A DNA stretch of 64,000 bases from an uncultured Dorea sp. (lineage in GTDB: Bacteria; Bacillota_A; Clostridia; Lachnospirales; Lachnospiraceae), in the NCBI GenBank assembly GCA_910579015.1, contig CAJTRO010000005.1, positions 3,672 to 67,671 of the forward strand, read 5' to 3'. Position numbers and translations under genes: made by a program. This document shows, piece after piece, positions 48,951 through 57,810 of this stretch. How positions within the stretch are numbered: the stretch's first letter is position 1; each line of letters opens with the position of its first letter. The notes beneath the pieces are model-generated. The model was not told the DNA's origin. It saw nothing but the letters and a program-made list of their open reading frames with translations, and did not search any database.

Positions 48951-49171
48951 TCAGACAACCGCCTCAATCAATAACTTATCTCCAACCCGTATCTCCTTTA
49001 CACCGATCTCTTTCTTACTAATTAAAGTTAAAACTGAGCATATACCCCGCTCTCCATTATAATAGATAACCATGTAATAGAAAAAATGTCCGGATAACAG
49101 GCACCATTTACATTAAAACACTTTGCCATCTCCTCTGCGGGCTCCTTTCAAAAAATCACAATTCACTCAAA

Positions 49172-50119
49172 TTACTCTGCCGCCGTCTGAATCCCGGCCC
49201 GGATCTCATCCATAAATCCGATGATCCCCGCCTCAACTTCATCCTTGATCGCCGCATAATTATGTATCTCGTGCCGGTATCCGGAATATACCTTCGTCCG
49301 CACGGTATGCCCTGTCTCGCACAGCCAGTTCGTCACCTCATAGATGCCCTTGCCGTATTCTCCCACCGGATCCTGATCTCCTCCGATATTATATACAGGA
49401 AGCTTTGCTGGAACCTTCTCTGCCCATTCTGCCCCCGTGATGGCATTCATCATCTGGGTAAAATAGAACATGGACTGATTCGTTGTTGGCTTGGTAAATG
49501 CATCAAACGGATCCTCGGCATGGTCTTTCTGTACATACGTATCCGCGCAGATCCATTCATTTCCTATCTTGATCTCTCCACACCGTTCGCACATCCATCC
49601 CATCAGCTGTCCGGCAAACTCGCCATCCGAATCCTTGCCCCTGCCGTCAGCAACAGCCTTCTCAAGCGCCTCTGCCACTTCACCGGCCCCGCGGAATACT
49701 CCCGCTGTTCCGCAGATTGTAATTCCTGCCAGTTCACCGCCGTATTTGGCCGCGTAATCTCTTACGATAAACGATCCCATACTGTGTCCGAAGAGGAAAT
49801 ACGGCAGTCCCGGATATTTCTCACACACGAGCTCTTTAAGCCGATGCTCGTCCTCCATCATAGTATGGAATCCCTTGTCGCCCCAGTCGCCCCAGGTATC
49901 ATTCTCCATAGCCGTCTTGCCGTGCCCGACATGATCGTCCGCCGCCACGATATAGCCCGCGTCCATGAACTTCACGATCATATGGAAATACCTTCTGGAA
50001 TGCTCCCCGAAACCATGCACCACCTGCACGATCCCCTTTGGCTCTGCGGCCGGTACATAGATCCACGCGTGTACCTCGTCTCTCTCGTTAAATGATTGAA
50101 AATTTACCTCATGCAGCAT
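49172..50119 (-). CDS. Alpha/beta hydrolase (lysophospholipase/monoacylglycerol lipase-like)
   Basis: Serine hydrolase, 315 residues. HGFGEHSRRYFH (~35-46) forms the oxyanion region, the nucleophile is in LFGHSMGSF (~108-116), the acid probably in GGDQDPVGEYG (~252) and the catalytic His in YSGYRHEIHNY (~282-292). HGFGEHSxRY and GHSMGS are typical of PldB/MGL-like lipases. Cytoplasmic (no signal peptide). Single gene. Confidence 0.9.
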   Translation of the reverse strand: MLHEVNFQSFNERDEVHAWIYVPAAEPKGIVQVVHGFGEHSRRYFHMIVKFMDAGYIVAADDHVGHGKTAMENDTWGDWGDKGFHTMMEDEHRLKELVCEKYPGLPYFLFGHSMGSFIVRDYAAKYGGELAGITICGTAGVFRGAGEVAEALEKAVADGRGKDSDGEFAGQLMGWMCERCGEIKIGNEWICADTYVQKDHAEDPFDAFTKPTTNQSMFYFTQMMNAITGAEWAEKVPAKLPVYNIGGDQDPVGEYGKGIYEVTNWLCETGHTVRTKVYSGYRHEIHNYAAIKDEVEAGIIGFMDEIRAGIQTAAE

Positions 50120-50177
50120 TAAAACACCTCCTGATACTTAAACTTTTCTGCTGTATTACATGTACTGTATAGGTACA

Positions 50178-51071
50178 TTATAACACAGTATGACGGATAC
50201 GGACCACAATATTCGCACATTCCGCCTCCACATAACTCCATATTTCCCCGTCATCTTTATAAAACCTTTCAAGAAAGCTCCTCACACTCTCCCAAACAAG
50301 CCTTTTTGCCTCTTCTTTCGAATACATACAGAGTATGGCCTGGATCTTCCCGTAATCATTCTCATTAAGAGCCATATTGTCAAATGATTTCTTCAACAAT
50401 ATATGCCCCGCAACATCCCTGAGCAGGATACCGCAGAGATTCTCAAATAATTTCTCATATTCCTCCTCATACGCCCGCAGGACATTCACCACATACGTCT
50501 CCGGAAACTGATTCATGAAACGCTGTTCTATGGCGATGCATCTTACATATTCCCACACAGCATCAATCCCCGTATACTGCGCCAGGTCCACAAGCAGAGG
50601 ATAATCCAGCGTCAGGATTGTATTCTGCGGCTCATATTTCATATCGTACCATTTGAGAAATTCTGGAACTGCCGTCACAGTATCCGTAAGAGCTGTATTT
50701 CCATAAGAGCAAAAATCCCCAAGCAGACTGTGATACCTCTCTTTCATGTCTCTGACCTTCTCATCCACAAGCCGTCCTCCAAGCTCGTATGCCTCCTTTG
50801 CGGAAATATTACCGGCAGACACTGCGCCGCTCTGACCGGACATCTCATATTCATGGATACAATACAACACCGCCGTCATCAACTGATTCGCCTTCTCATA
50901 TGTGACAGATGTACTCTCGTGCCCTGTATACTGTTCTGCCAATTTTGCAACGATCGGAACCAGTTCTTCCATCTCATACCCGCCTGTTCCCATACTCTTT
51001 CTTCCCCTTTCGTTCTCTCTGCCGCGTCCGCTTTCCCTGTCTTCCCTCATTTTCTCCTGCTGTTTTCCCAA
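50178..51071 (-). CDS. Hypothetical protein of a conserved Lachnospiraceae pair (DUF6179-like)
   Basis: 297 residues, mostly alpha-helical, no signal peptide or membrane segment. Residues 1-35 are a charged, Arg/Glu-rich low-complexity stretch (MREDRESGRGRENERGRK) so translation may start later, e.g. at MGTGGYEMEELV or MEELVP. The body (VAKLAEQYTGHESTSVTYEKANQLMTAVLYC...) resembles what I recall as DUF6179; this label is from memory and uncertain. It directly follows the 51091 gene on the same strand (19-nt gap), suggesting a two-gene operon of unknown function. Confidence 0.55.
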   Translation of the reverse strand: MGKQQEKMREDRESGRGRENERGRKSMGTGGYEMEELVPIVAKLAEQYTGHESTSVTYEKANQLMTAVLYCIHEYEMSGQSGAVSAGNISAKEAYELGGRLVDEKVRDMKERYHSLLGDFCSYGNTALTDTVTAVPEFLKWYDMKYEPQNTILTLDYPLLVDLAQYTGIDAVWEYVRCIAIEQRFMNQFPETYVVNVLRAYEEEYEKLFENLCGILLRDVAGHILLKKSFDNMALNENDYGKIQAILCMYSKEEAKRLVWESVRSFLERFYKDDGEIWSYVEAECANIVVRIRHTVL

Positions 51072-51090
51072 TTCCTGTTCTATGCCTTAC

Positions 51091-51744
51091 TCATTGCAGT
51101 CCCTTAAGAGCCTCCACATATAATTCCGGATCCCATCTTTTTACCTCATCAAACCGGCTGTATTCTCCCCTTCCTTCCGTCCTCCGGTATCCGCCGTATC
51201 CGCTCCGCACAGCCTGGGAGAAGATGTCAAGACACGTCCCCTCCAGATATTCCAGATCCCCATAGCATACCGTTTCAAACTGTTCCTTCATAAAATGAAT
51301 CAGCTCATTGTCCGTAAGCTCATCCATCGTCTCATTCTTATAGAAATAGAAGATTTCCTGAAGACGGACCATGGTTTCCAGATAATTATCCTGAGAAATA
51401 TAGCTGGAATCACAGAACTCATAGATCAGCCGCGGCAGTATGCCCTGCCCGAATTCCACCCGTTTCTCCGCCATCAGTGTATTCCTTCGTTCCGCGATAA
51501 TGATCTGAGCCTCCTCCTCACTCAGGGCAAGTCCGTACTTCTGCGTATACTGGTTCATCTCCAGAACATTTCCAATCTGCATCTGATCAGACACCAGCTC
51601 CATCATCCTCCCAAACTGCATCTGTTCTAATGCTGTTCCGGTCACAGCCGTTCCCTGTTCAACCGTTTCCTGTTTGGCCGTTTCCTGCTTAACTGTACTG
51701 CGAACCTGATCACCTGCTGTTTTCAAACACTCTTTCTTACTCAA
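51091..51744 (-). CDS. Hypothetical protein of a conserved Lachnospiraceae pair (DUF6323-like)
   Basis: About 217 residues from a TTG start at 51744, which has AGGAGG 8 nt upstream; the frame is open to 51867 but without a ribosome binding site. The first ~40 residues are Gln/Thr/Glu-rich imperfect repeats (VKQETAKQETVEQGTA). The conserved-looking core reads YGLALSEEEAQIIIAERRNTL, then PRLIYEFCDSSYI and EIFYFYKNETMDELTDNELIHFMKEQF. I recall this pattern as DUF6323, next to DUF6179, but did not verify it. Function unknown. Confidence 0.6.
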   Translation of the reverse strand: MSKKECLKTAGDQVRSTVKQETAKQETVEQGTAVTGTALEQMQFGRMMELVSDQMQIGNVLEMNQYTQKYGLALSEEEAQIIIAERRNTLMAEKRVEFGQGILPRLIYEFCDSSYISQDNYLETMVRLQEIFYFYKNETMDELTDNELIHFMKEQFETVCYGDLEYLEGTCLDIFSQAVRSGYGGYRRTEGRGEYSRFDEVKRWDPELYVEALKGLQ

Positions 51745-52612
51745 TATGCATCCCTCCTGACATATGTAGTCGTGTGCCGTCTCTCCAGATCTATGCCCGG
51801 ATAGTCTGTCTGGATTTATGATTATAGCACCGTAATTTCCCGCGTACCAGTCTATATTTTTCCGCATTTTTGTGGTATAATAATTACAGCAAAGAGATGA
51901 TTTTTTTGTACCTTTCCATGCTTATACCAATATCTATCTCCACTTCACACTTTATCTTCTTCTATCTTCCCCTCCTGATTGAGCACAGATGTCCTCGTTA
52001 CATTTAACGCTGTTTCCATCCAGTTCCAGAACATAGCTAGTGTGATGACCATATTATATCTGGCAAAGATTCACCGTATCATTTTCCAACGCAGTCCAAT
52101 GGAAAATCAGACGAGGAGGTTTAGCTGAATATAATACGGTCAGCGCACCAGTGTACTGTCTGCATTATATTCATGCTATCCTCCTTGCCTAAATTTCCAT
52201 CAGACTATGTTGTCGGCAGTCAACGATTAGGTCATAAGGAATCCTCCCGCAAGCGGGTCCCTCCTTGTGACAACAGCCACCGCATCGCCTCCCTTCTCCG
52301 CCTTGCTGCTGAAAATTTATTCTTCGGATTTTCGACGGCATAGCGGTGGCTGCGGATAAAAAATCCAACGCGGCAGATGAGCGGATAGACACGAAAGTTT
52401 GGCTGGATATACTGCGGTCAGCGCACCAGGCGCATTGATCTCACATCTTGCAATGATCTGCACTGCCACGCACATTCTTATTAATCAATCTTGCTCCATG
52501 CAACTCCTTGTTGCCGGAATATTTTTCTAGTATACTTTGACCATGCACAAATATCCCGGCTCTTAACCGGAACCCTGCGCAATCATAATTCTTCAAAACA
52601 GGAGGTTTAGAA
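51745..52612. repeat. Repeat-rich intergenic region
   Basis: No intact gene. A 33-bp string (GTTTAGCTGAATATAATACG...) at 52119-52151 recurs at 52397-52429 with 4 differences; CAGTGTACTGTCTGCATTAT (52149-52168) recurs at 45679-45698 with one difference; CCAACGCGGCAGATG (52365-52379) and ATGGAAAATCAGAC (52099-52112) recur at 53878-53892 and 53890-53903. A CAGCCACCGC/GCGGTGGCTG inverted pair is at 52274-52283 and 52343-52352. These look like degenerate copies of a small non-coding element family. Confidence 0.65.
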
Positions 52613-53581
52613 ATGACAAGGATTTCTTATGAAAATCATTTTTATGGAAATTATTCTTATGGAAACTCCGCTTATGGGAAATCTGCTTCTGGCGGATGCA
52701 CTTACGGCGCTCACGCTTCTGACAACGACTTTTATGGTAATCACGCTTCTAACGACCACTCTGACAACATCAGCTGTCTTGGCAAATACAAGACAGCAAT
52801 GTCAAAATTTCAAACAGCATCCCCCAGCAAACCCGGATGCATCTCTGCCAAAACCGCCCCCTCTTTCCCCTCCAGACCTGTGCTCTCAGACAGTTCCTCA
52901 GCAATCGCCGAGTTAACCAGAACCTTCCGCCTGACAACACCCGGCAAACCAGCAAATGAGAGCAATATTTCCAGATTCGGTGCTTCCCGGTCATCCGACG
53001 CATCCGGCAAGTTTGAAAGTTCATTCTCTGCACAGCCTCCCGGCGGTGCTTCCAAGACAAAATGGCTGGGATATTCGATAGAAACAGAGAAAGATGTATC
53101 CTGTGATTCCTGGGACAAAGTAGACGAAGTACCCGGATACTATGAACTGAAAGACGACAAAGCTATCGCCTGGATTGGAATGTATGATGATCTGGAATTC
53201 CGTTTTTTCCATGCCGCGGATTCCACAGACGAGAATCCTATTCTGATCGCAAGAGGAGCCGATAGCCTCGGAAGGGTATTTGAACAGCGGATCGATGTGA
53301 ACAAGATCAACCCTTACAATGCCACGCGTATGGAAATAAATGCGTTGACACAATGTTATTCATCTGAATATAAAGATATCTCAATACCTTTTTCTGATTT
53401 CTACGACAGCCGGGACCTGGACGACCGCTTCGATTTTATCAACGGCTTACAACACGCAATCCTGGTCAATCTGAAACAGGGGTTTGTCCAATCAGCCAGA
53501 CAGTATCAGGAAGATATTGATTTCCTGCTAAATGCCATAACAAATCACACCGCTTTGGCTTGCACTGAGCACAATAAATAA
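52613..53581 (+). CDS. Unrecognised protein with N-terminal Tyr-Gly-Asn repeats
   Basis: 322 residues with AGGAGG 7-8 nt before the ATG. Residues ~6-55 consist of degenerate repeats of the type (F/Y)YGN(Y/H)(S/A) (for example FYGNYSYGNSAYGKSASGG). A Ser/Pro-rich linker follows (60-150), then a well-behaved acidic C-terminal domain (~155-320: GYYELKDDKAIAWIGMYDDLEFRFFHAADST...ILIARGADSLGRVFEQRIDVNKINPYNATRMEINAL). No signal peptide or membrane helix. Not assigned to a family. It is flanked on both sides by the dispersed repeat DNA, which suggests a recently rearranged or horizontally acquired locus. Confidence 0.7.
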   Translation: MTRISYENHFYGNYSYGNSAYGKSASGGCTYGAHASDNDFYGNHASNDHSDNISCLGKYKTAMSKFQTASPSKPGCISAKTAPSFPSRPVLSDSSSAIAELTRTFRLTTPGKPANESNISRFGASRSSDASGKFESSFSAQPPGGASKTKWLGYSIETEKDVSCDSWDKVDEVPGYYELKDDKAIAWIGMYDDLEFRFFHAADSTDENPILIARGADSLGRVFEQRIDVNKINPYNATRMEINALTQCYSSEYKDISIPFSDFYDSRDLDDRFDFINGLQHAILVNLKQGFVQSARQYQEDIDFLLNAITNHTALACTEHNK

Positions 53582-53976
53582 AATATATGAGCATCCCGGA
53601 AACAGACTTAAGTCTTAGTTTTCGTTAAGCACCGCTGTAGGCAGGTATCGCGGATGATCTGTTAAGCCTGCCCCGCGCAGTCCTTAGTGCGCGCGGGATG
53701 GCTGAAACTTACCTTTGGACTGCCTGATTACCATATACATTCAAAAAAAAGTTCCAGCCATATAGCGCAAAATGATTTTTCATATGCAGAGCGGAGAACT
53801 GAGACCGGCATCTGCGTCAATTAACAGTGCTGCGTGTCAGCGGCACACGTTCAGCGTGGACCGAAGCGGAACGCAGACCAACGCGGCAGATGGAAAATCA
53901 GACAATTCCTACGGCTGGTTACTCATTATTTGATCTCTGACTGGATGGAACACTAAAGCGTGCCTAAAAATTGCCA
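53582..53976. repeat. Repeat-rich intergenic region, second flank
   Basis: No gene. Hairpin-forming blocks (GGCAGG/CCTGCC at ~53640-53673, CCCGCGCA/TGCGCGGG-like at ~53672-53697) and the shared strings CCAACGCGGCAGATG and ATGGAAAATCAGAC (53878-53903) that also occur at 52.1-52.4 kb. Confidence 0.55.
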
Positions 53977-54996
53977 CTAGCCGTTCTGAGAATCTACACA
54001 GATATTTTCTATCATATCCAGCTCTTCCTGTGTAAACTTCACATTATGAATTGAGGAAATATTTTCAATAATCTGCTCTGGCTTCGATGCGCCTATCAGC
54101 ACTGAACAGATCTCATCATCCTTCAGCACCCAGGAAAGGGCCATCTGCGCCAATGTCTGCCCTCTCTGGCCTGCAAGCTCGTTCAACCGTCTGATCTGCT
54201 CAAGCCTCTCCTCTGTCAGATCGGATGCATGAAGGAATCTGTCGTCCCGCGCAATCCGGCTGTCCGCCGGAATACCATGCAGATATTTATCCGAAAGCAG
54301 CCCCTGAGCCAACGGACTGAATGCAATGATCCCTGTTCCGGCCTCTTTGCAGTATCCCTTCACTCCATCCTCCTCGATAGTCCTGTCGAAAATGGAATAC
54401 TTTCTCTGGTTTACAAGCACCGGGCAATGCTGTTCCTTCAAGAAATCTACCGTCTTCTTGGTATACTCCCTGTCATAATTAGACACCCCTATGTAGAGCG
54501 CCTTGCCACTCCTCACAATGTCCACAAGCGCCATCAACGTCTCCTCAAGAGGCGTCTCTTTATCCATCCGGTGATGATAGAAAACATCCACATAATCAAG
54601 CTTCATACGTCTGAGGCTCTGATCAATACTTGCCATCAGATATTTCCTGCTCCCGAAATCTCCATAGGGGCCCTCCCACATATCATATCCTGCCTTAGTT
54701 GTGATCAGAAGCTCATCTCGATACGGCGCAAAATCATCTTTCATAAGTCTTCCCATACTTTCTTCCGCACTTCCATATACAGGCCCGTAATTATTTGCCA
54801 GATCAAACAACGTAATCCCGTGGTCGAACGCTGTCCGGCACATCAATCTCATATTGTCATAATTATCCTTTGAACCAAAATTGTGCCAGAAGCCCAGAGA
54901 TACCGCCGGGAACTTAAGCCCGCTCCTTCCCACACGATTGTACGTCATCCGCTCATAACGTTTCTTGTCTGCTCCATAAATATCCAGGTGTTTCAT
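53977..54996 (-). CDS. Aldo/keto reductase (YghZ/GpR-like)
   Basis: NADPH-dependent reductase, 339 residues. FDLANNYGPVYGSAEESMGRL (~64-84) holds the catalytic Asp and Tyr; Lys in TTKAGYDMWEGPYGDFGSRKYL (~99-120) and His in YHHRMD (~140). The GPYG-xxxSRKYL stretch and YSIFDR (~199) are characteristic of the YghZ/KCNAB-like AKR14 group (L-glyceraldehyde-3-phosphate reductase). C-terminal GASKPEQIIENI is the NADPH phosphate-binding region. Single gene, likely carbonyl detoxification (family knowledge). Confidence 0.9.
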   Translation of the reverse strand: MKHLDIYGADKKRYERMTYNRVGRSGLKFPAVSLGFWHNFGSKDNYDNMRLMCRTAFDHGITLFDLANNYGPVYGSAEESMGRLMKDDFAPYRDELLITTKAGYDMWEGPYGDFGSRKYLMASIDQSLRRMKLDYVDVFYHHRMDKETPLEETLMALVDIVRSGKALYIGVSNYDREYTKKTVDFLKEQHCPVLVNQRKYSIFDRTIEEDGVKGYCKEAGTGIIAFSPLAQGLLSDKYLHGIPADSRIARDDRFLHASDLTEERLEQIRRLNELAGQRGQTLAQMALSWVLKDDEICSVLIGASKPEQIIENISSIHNVKFTQEELDMIENICVDSQNG

Positions 54997-55073
54997 TCCA
55001 TTTCCTCCCTTATTTGTTACTGTAAATATTCACTGTAATTCCGTAAAGCACTCATATATATAATTAATAACAA

Positions 55074-56102
55074 TTATAAACCATATTCTTCAAATAACCT
55101 CTCCCGCAGTTCATCATCTCTCGCCGCCTCTACAATCATCTCTCCCTTTCCTTCATTATTAAGACAGATTATCAGACGATTGTACTTCCGGGCTTCTTCG
55201 CCTCTTCCTTCTTTTCTTCCTTCTTCCCTCTCTTCCATTCGAATATAATCCATCACCTTCTTCTCATCATATTCAAAAATGCTCATTGCCACTACCTCCG
55301 CCTTATTTTTCCTTAAAAAATCTTCCAGTATTCCTTCCTCAATACATTCATCTACCGCGCGGCTTACTGCTTCTCCCAACTCCATATCACCACGATACTT
55401 TCTCACCCTGGCAACATATTCCATATATTCCCGCAATGTACTGCACTGTCCCAGAAAGGTGTCGTTCTTCCCCGGATTGATATTCAATACCAGCACCTTC
55501 AGTTCCAATAGCGGCCTCTCCCTATTTAAAATCTCATTAACCGTACCACTATTCTCACTGCCAGCTTCCACTTCCCCGCCGACAGTCTCTTCTGGATCCA
55601 TACTGACAATTCTGCCCTCTCGCTCCGCTCTAAACAGCTCTGATAATCTCAGGATCTTCCGCTCCGGGAATTGGTCCGTCCCGTTATAAAACACTACAAA
55701 ATACGGCTCCGGCAGTTCAATCGGTGTTCTTCCATATAATCTATGGCTCTCTACCAGTCCTTCATACTCCTTTGAAATATAATGCAGTAAGCGTAACGGC
55801 ATGTTCGGATTGATCGTTGATTGATGTTCATACAGATGCAGTTCATCCGATATCAGAAATGCCAGATCGTTCTTCATACCCATGTATATCGCGTGTTTTA
55901 ATGTGACCACCTGTAGATCGTCCGCATTCGTATAATTCTTCCCGCTGACTGAATTATAAAGCTCCAACTGCCTTCCTTTGTCATCCCTGTATAATATGCG
56001 AAATACAGTATCCTTATATTCGTCAACAACTAACGGCTGTTTCCTCTCTTTCTTCCCTGCCGTATCTTGTCCTTTGTTTACAGGCATATCGCTCTTTTTC
56101 AT
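55074..56102 (-). CDS. Rpn-family PD-(D/E)XK nuclease / transposase-like protein
   Basis: 342 residues. VDEYKDTVFRILYRDDKGRQLELYNSVSGKNYTNADDLQVVTLKHAIYMGMKNDLAFLISDELHLYEHQST is the conserved N-terminal nuclease core of the Rpn/YhgA-like group (DxxFR...lyN...EHQS, residues ~25-100); the central part YFVVFYNGTDQFPE (~155) is also typical. The C-terminal ~50 residues are Glu/Arg/Gly-rich (EEREEGRKEGRGEEARKYN), common in this family. Rpn proteins are linked to recombination and have been proposed as phage-defence systems. Single gene; roughly 430 bp of AT-rich DNA upstream. Confidence 0.85.
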   Translation of the reverse strand: MKKSDMPVNKGQDTAGKKERKQPLVVDEYKDTVFRILYRDDKGRQLELYNSVSGKNYTNADDLQVVTLKHAIYMGMKNDLAFLISDELHLYEHQSTINPNMPLRLLHYISKEYEGLVESHRLYGRTPIELPEPYFVVFYNGTDQFPERKILRLSELFRAEREGRIVSMDPEETVGGEVEAGSENSGTVNEILNRERPLLELKVLVLNINPGKNDTFLGQCSTLREYMEYVARVRKYRGDMELGEAVSRAVDECIEEGILEDFLRKNKAEVVAMSIFEYDEKKVMDYIRMEEREEGRKEGRGEEARKYNRLIICLNNEGKGEMIVEAARDDELRERLFEEYGL

Positions 56103-56454
56103 TATAAAATCTCCTTCCTCGGATTTCTGAAAAAGAGACTGCTCCCTTTTGTCTTTTCCAGAAATCCTATGCTGTTTTTAATAATCGGGAAAGCATAGAT
56201 GTTCTGAAAAATGACAGATGACAAGTATTACTACTTGAATAGAATTTTAGAAACTTTATGCTTTAAATTGATGATAGCACGGTTGCACTGCATTTACAAG
56301 CAGAAAATCACTTCCCGCCATTTGTCTGCCTGGTGCTTCGTCATTATTTAATTATTTTCAAATATACACTTTATGTTAATCATATTATCGCACAAAGCTT
56401 TCCTCATTTGTATATACTATCTGCACAATTTGATTTATTTCCTTGTTTTTCCCC

Positions 56455-56482
56455 TTGACATTCATCAGAAATTAAGTATAAT
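56455..56482 (+). promoter_or_regulatory. Promoter of the LCP-sortase cassette
   Basis: TTGACA (56455-56460), 16-nt spacer, TATAAT (56477-56482); a second TATAAT lies at 56489-56494. The rest of the 56103-56543 gap is AT-rich with no gene. Confidence 0.75.
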
Positions 56483-56543
56483 TCTTAGTATAATAGCTTG
56501 GAACTATTTATAATTAAGCTTCATTAATTATATGGAGGCAATA

Positions 56544-57770
56544 ATGAAAAAAGAGAATGATTTTTTCCCGGAAGAGGAAAGTCCGGCACATTCTTCGGAT
56601 TATTCAATGGAGGTCCTTCTAGAGGATTCTTTTGAAGACAGGCCTCCGGATGATGAACCTTGGGAAGATAATGCTCATGAACACCATCGCCATCATCGGC
56701 ACCACCATCACGAGCATGGACGTGGGCATAAACATAAGCATAGTAAGAAGAAGCGTTCCATGAAAAGGTGGAAGAAAGTTTTGATAGGTGTCGTGGCGTT
56801 TATTGTAGTGGGTACGACAGGACTGGCGGGAGGCTTCTTCTATTTGCGTGCTCAGGGTGAGAAAAATCTTAAGACTAATGTTGCGGCTGCGGGGAATTCT
56901 GAGACTGCACGAGAAGGTCTTTATATTACACATAATGGAAAGGAATATCAGTATAATGAAGATGTGATCAATTTCCTTTGTCTGGGGATTGATAAGGATA
57001 TTCCGATTGAGGAAAAGCGTTTCGGTTATAGTGAAGGACTGGCAGATGCTATTATTTTAATAAGCATCAATGTAGAAACTGGACAGATTAAATTACTTGC
57101 CATTCCTCGAGATACTATTGTTCCGGTAAAGGTTCTTGACAAAGCAGGATATTTCCTTAAGAATGAAGACTTACAGATTACCCTTCAATATATGTATGGG
57201 GAAACTGCCACAGACAGTTGTGAATTAATGTTGAATACTGTATCGGATCTTCTTTATAAAGTACCGATCCAGCGATACTGTTCAATTAATTTTCAGGCAA
57301 TACCTATTTTAAATGATGCCATCGGCGGAGTTGATGTGCAGGTATTAGAAGATATCAGCGGAGCAACCGGTAACTACCGTACTGGCGATACTATACATTT
57401 GGCCGGTAATATGGCGTTAGATTATGTCAGAGAACGTGATACGAACGTTTTTGGAAGCAGTATGGGACGTTTAGAGCGTCAAAAGCAATATATCACTAAT
57501 TATTTTGCTACAGCTAAGAATGCGGTCAAAAATGATATGGCACTTCCTGTTACAATTTATCAAAGCTTACAAGGTAATATGTGTACGAACATTTCTGTAG
57601 AAGATATCGCCTATCTGGTTCCGAAACTTCTTGATGTTTCGCTGACTGCCGAAGATATGACGATGATTCCGGGTGAAATTATACAGCCCGATGAGCATGA
57701 ACAGTATATCGTTAATAAAGACCAGTTAAAAGAAGTTGTACTTAACTTCTTTTATAAAGAAGTCGGCTAG
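56544..57770 (+). CDS. LytR-CpsA-Psr (LCP) family cell-wall ligase with His-rich N-terminus
   Basis: Membrane-anchored phosphotransferase that attaches glycopolymers to peptidoglycan. From the ATG at 56544 (GGAGG 5 nt upstream; an ATG at 56532 overlaps that site) the cytoplasmic N-terminus of ~75 residues is acidic, then carries a cluster of about 14 His with Arg/Lys (EHHRHHRHHHHEHGRGHKHK). A membrane helix (VLIGVVAFIVVGTTGLAGGFFYL) precedes the LCP domain: FLCLGIDKD, GLADAIILISINVETGQIKLLAIPRDTIV, and CSINFQAIPILNDAIGGVDV, with the conserved Asp/Arg residues. About 408 residues. First gene of a cassette with sortase B (40-nt gap). Confidence 0.92.
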   Translation: MKKENDFFPEEESPAHSSDYSMEVLLEDSFEDRPPDDEPWEDNAHEHHRHHRHHHHEHGRGHKHKHSKKKRSMKRWKKVLIGVVAFIVVGTTGLAGGFFYLRAQGEKNLKTNVAAAGNSETAREGLYITHNGKEYQYNEDVINFLCLGIDKDIPIEEKRFGYSEGLADAIILISINVETGQIKLLAIPRDTIVPVKVLDKAGYFLKNEDLQITLQYMYGETATDSCELMLNTVSDLLYKVPIQRYCSINFQAIPILNDAIGGVDVQVLEDISGATGNYRTGDTIHLAGNMALDYVRERDTNVFGSSMGRLERQKQYITNYFATAKNAVKNDMALPVTIYQSLQGNMCTNISVEDIAYLVPKLLDVSLTAEDMTMIPGEIIQPDEHEQYIVNKDQLKEVVLNFFYKEVG

Positions 57771-57810
57771 ATTTAATAGCTGAAACAGTAATACGATGGA
57801 GGATGAACCA

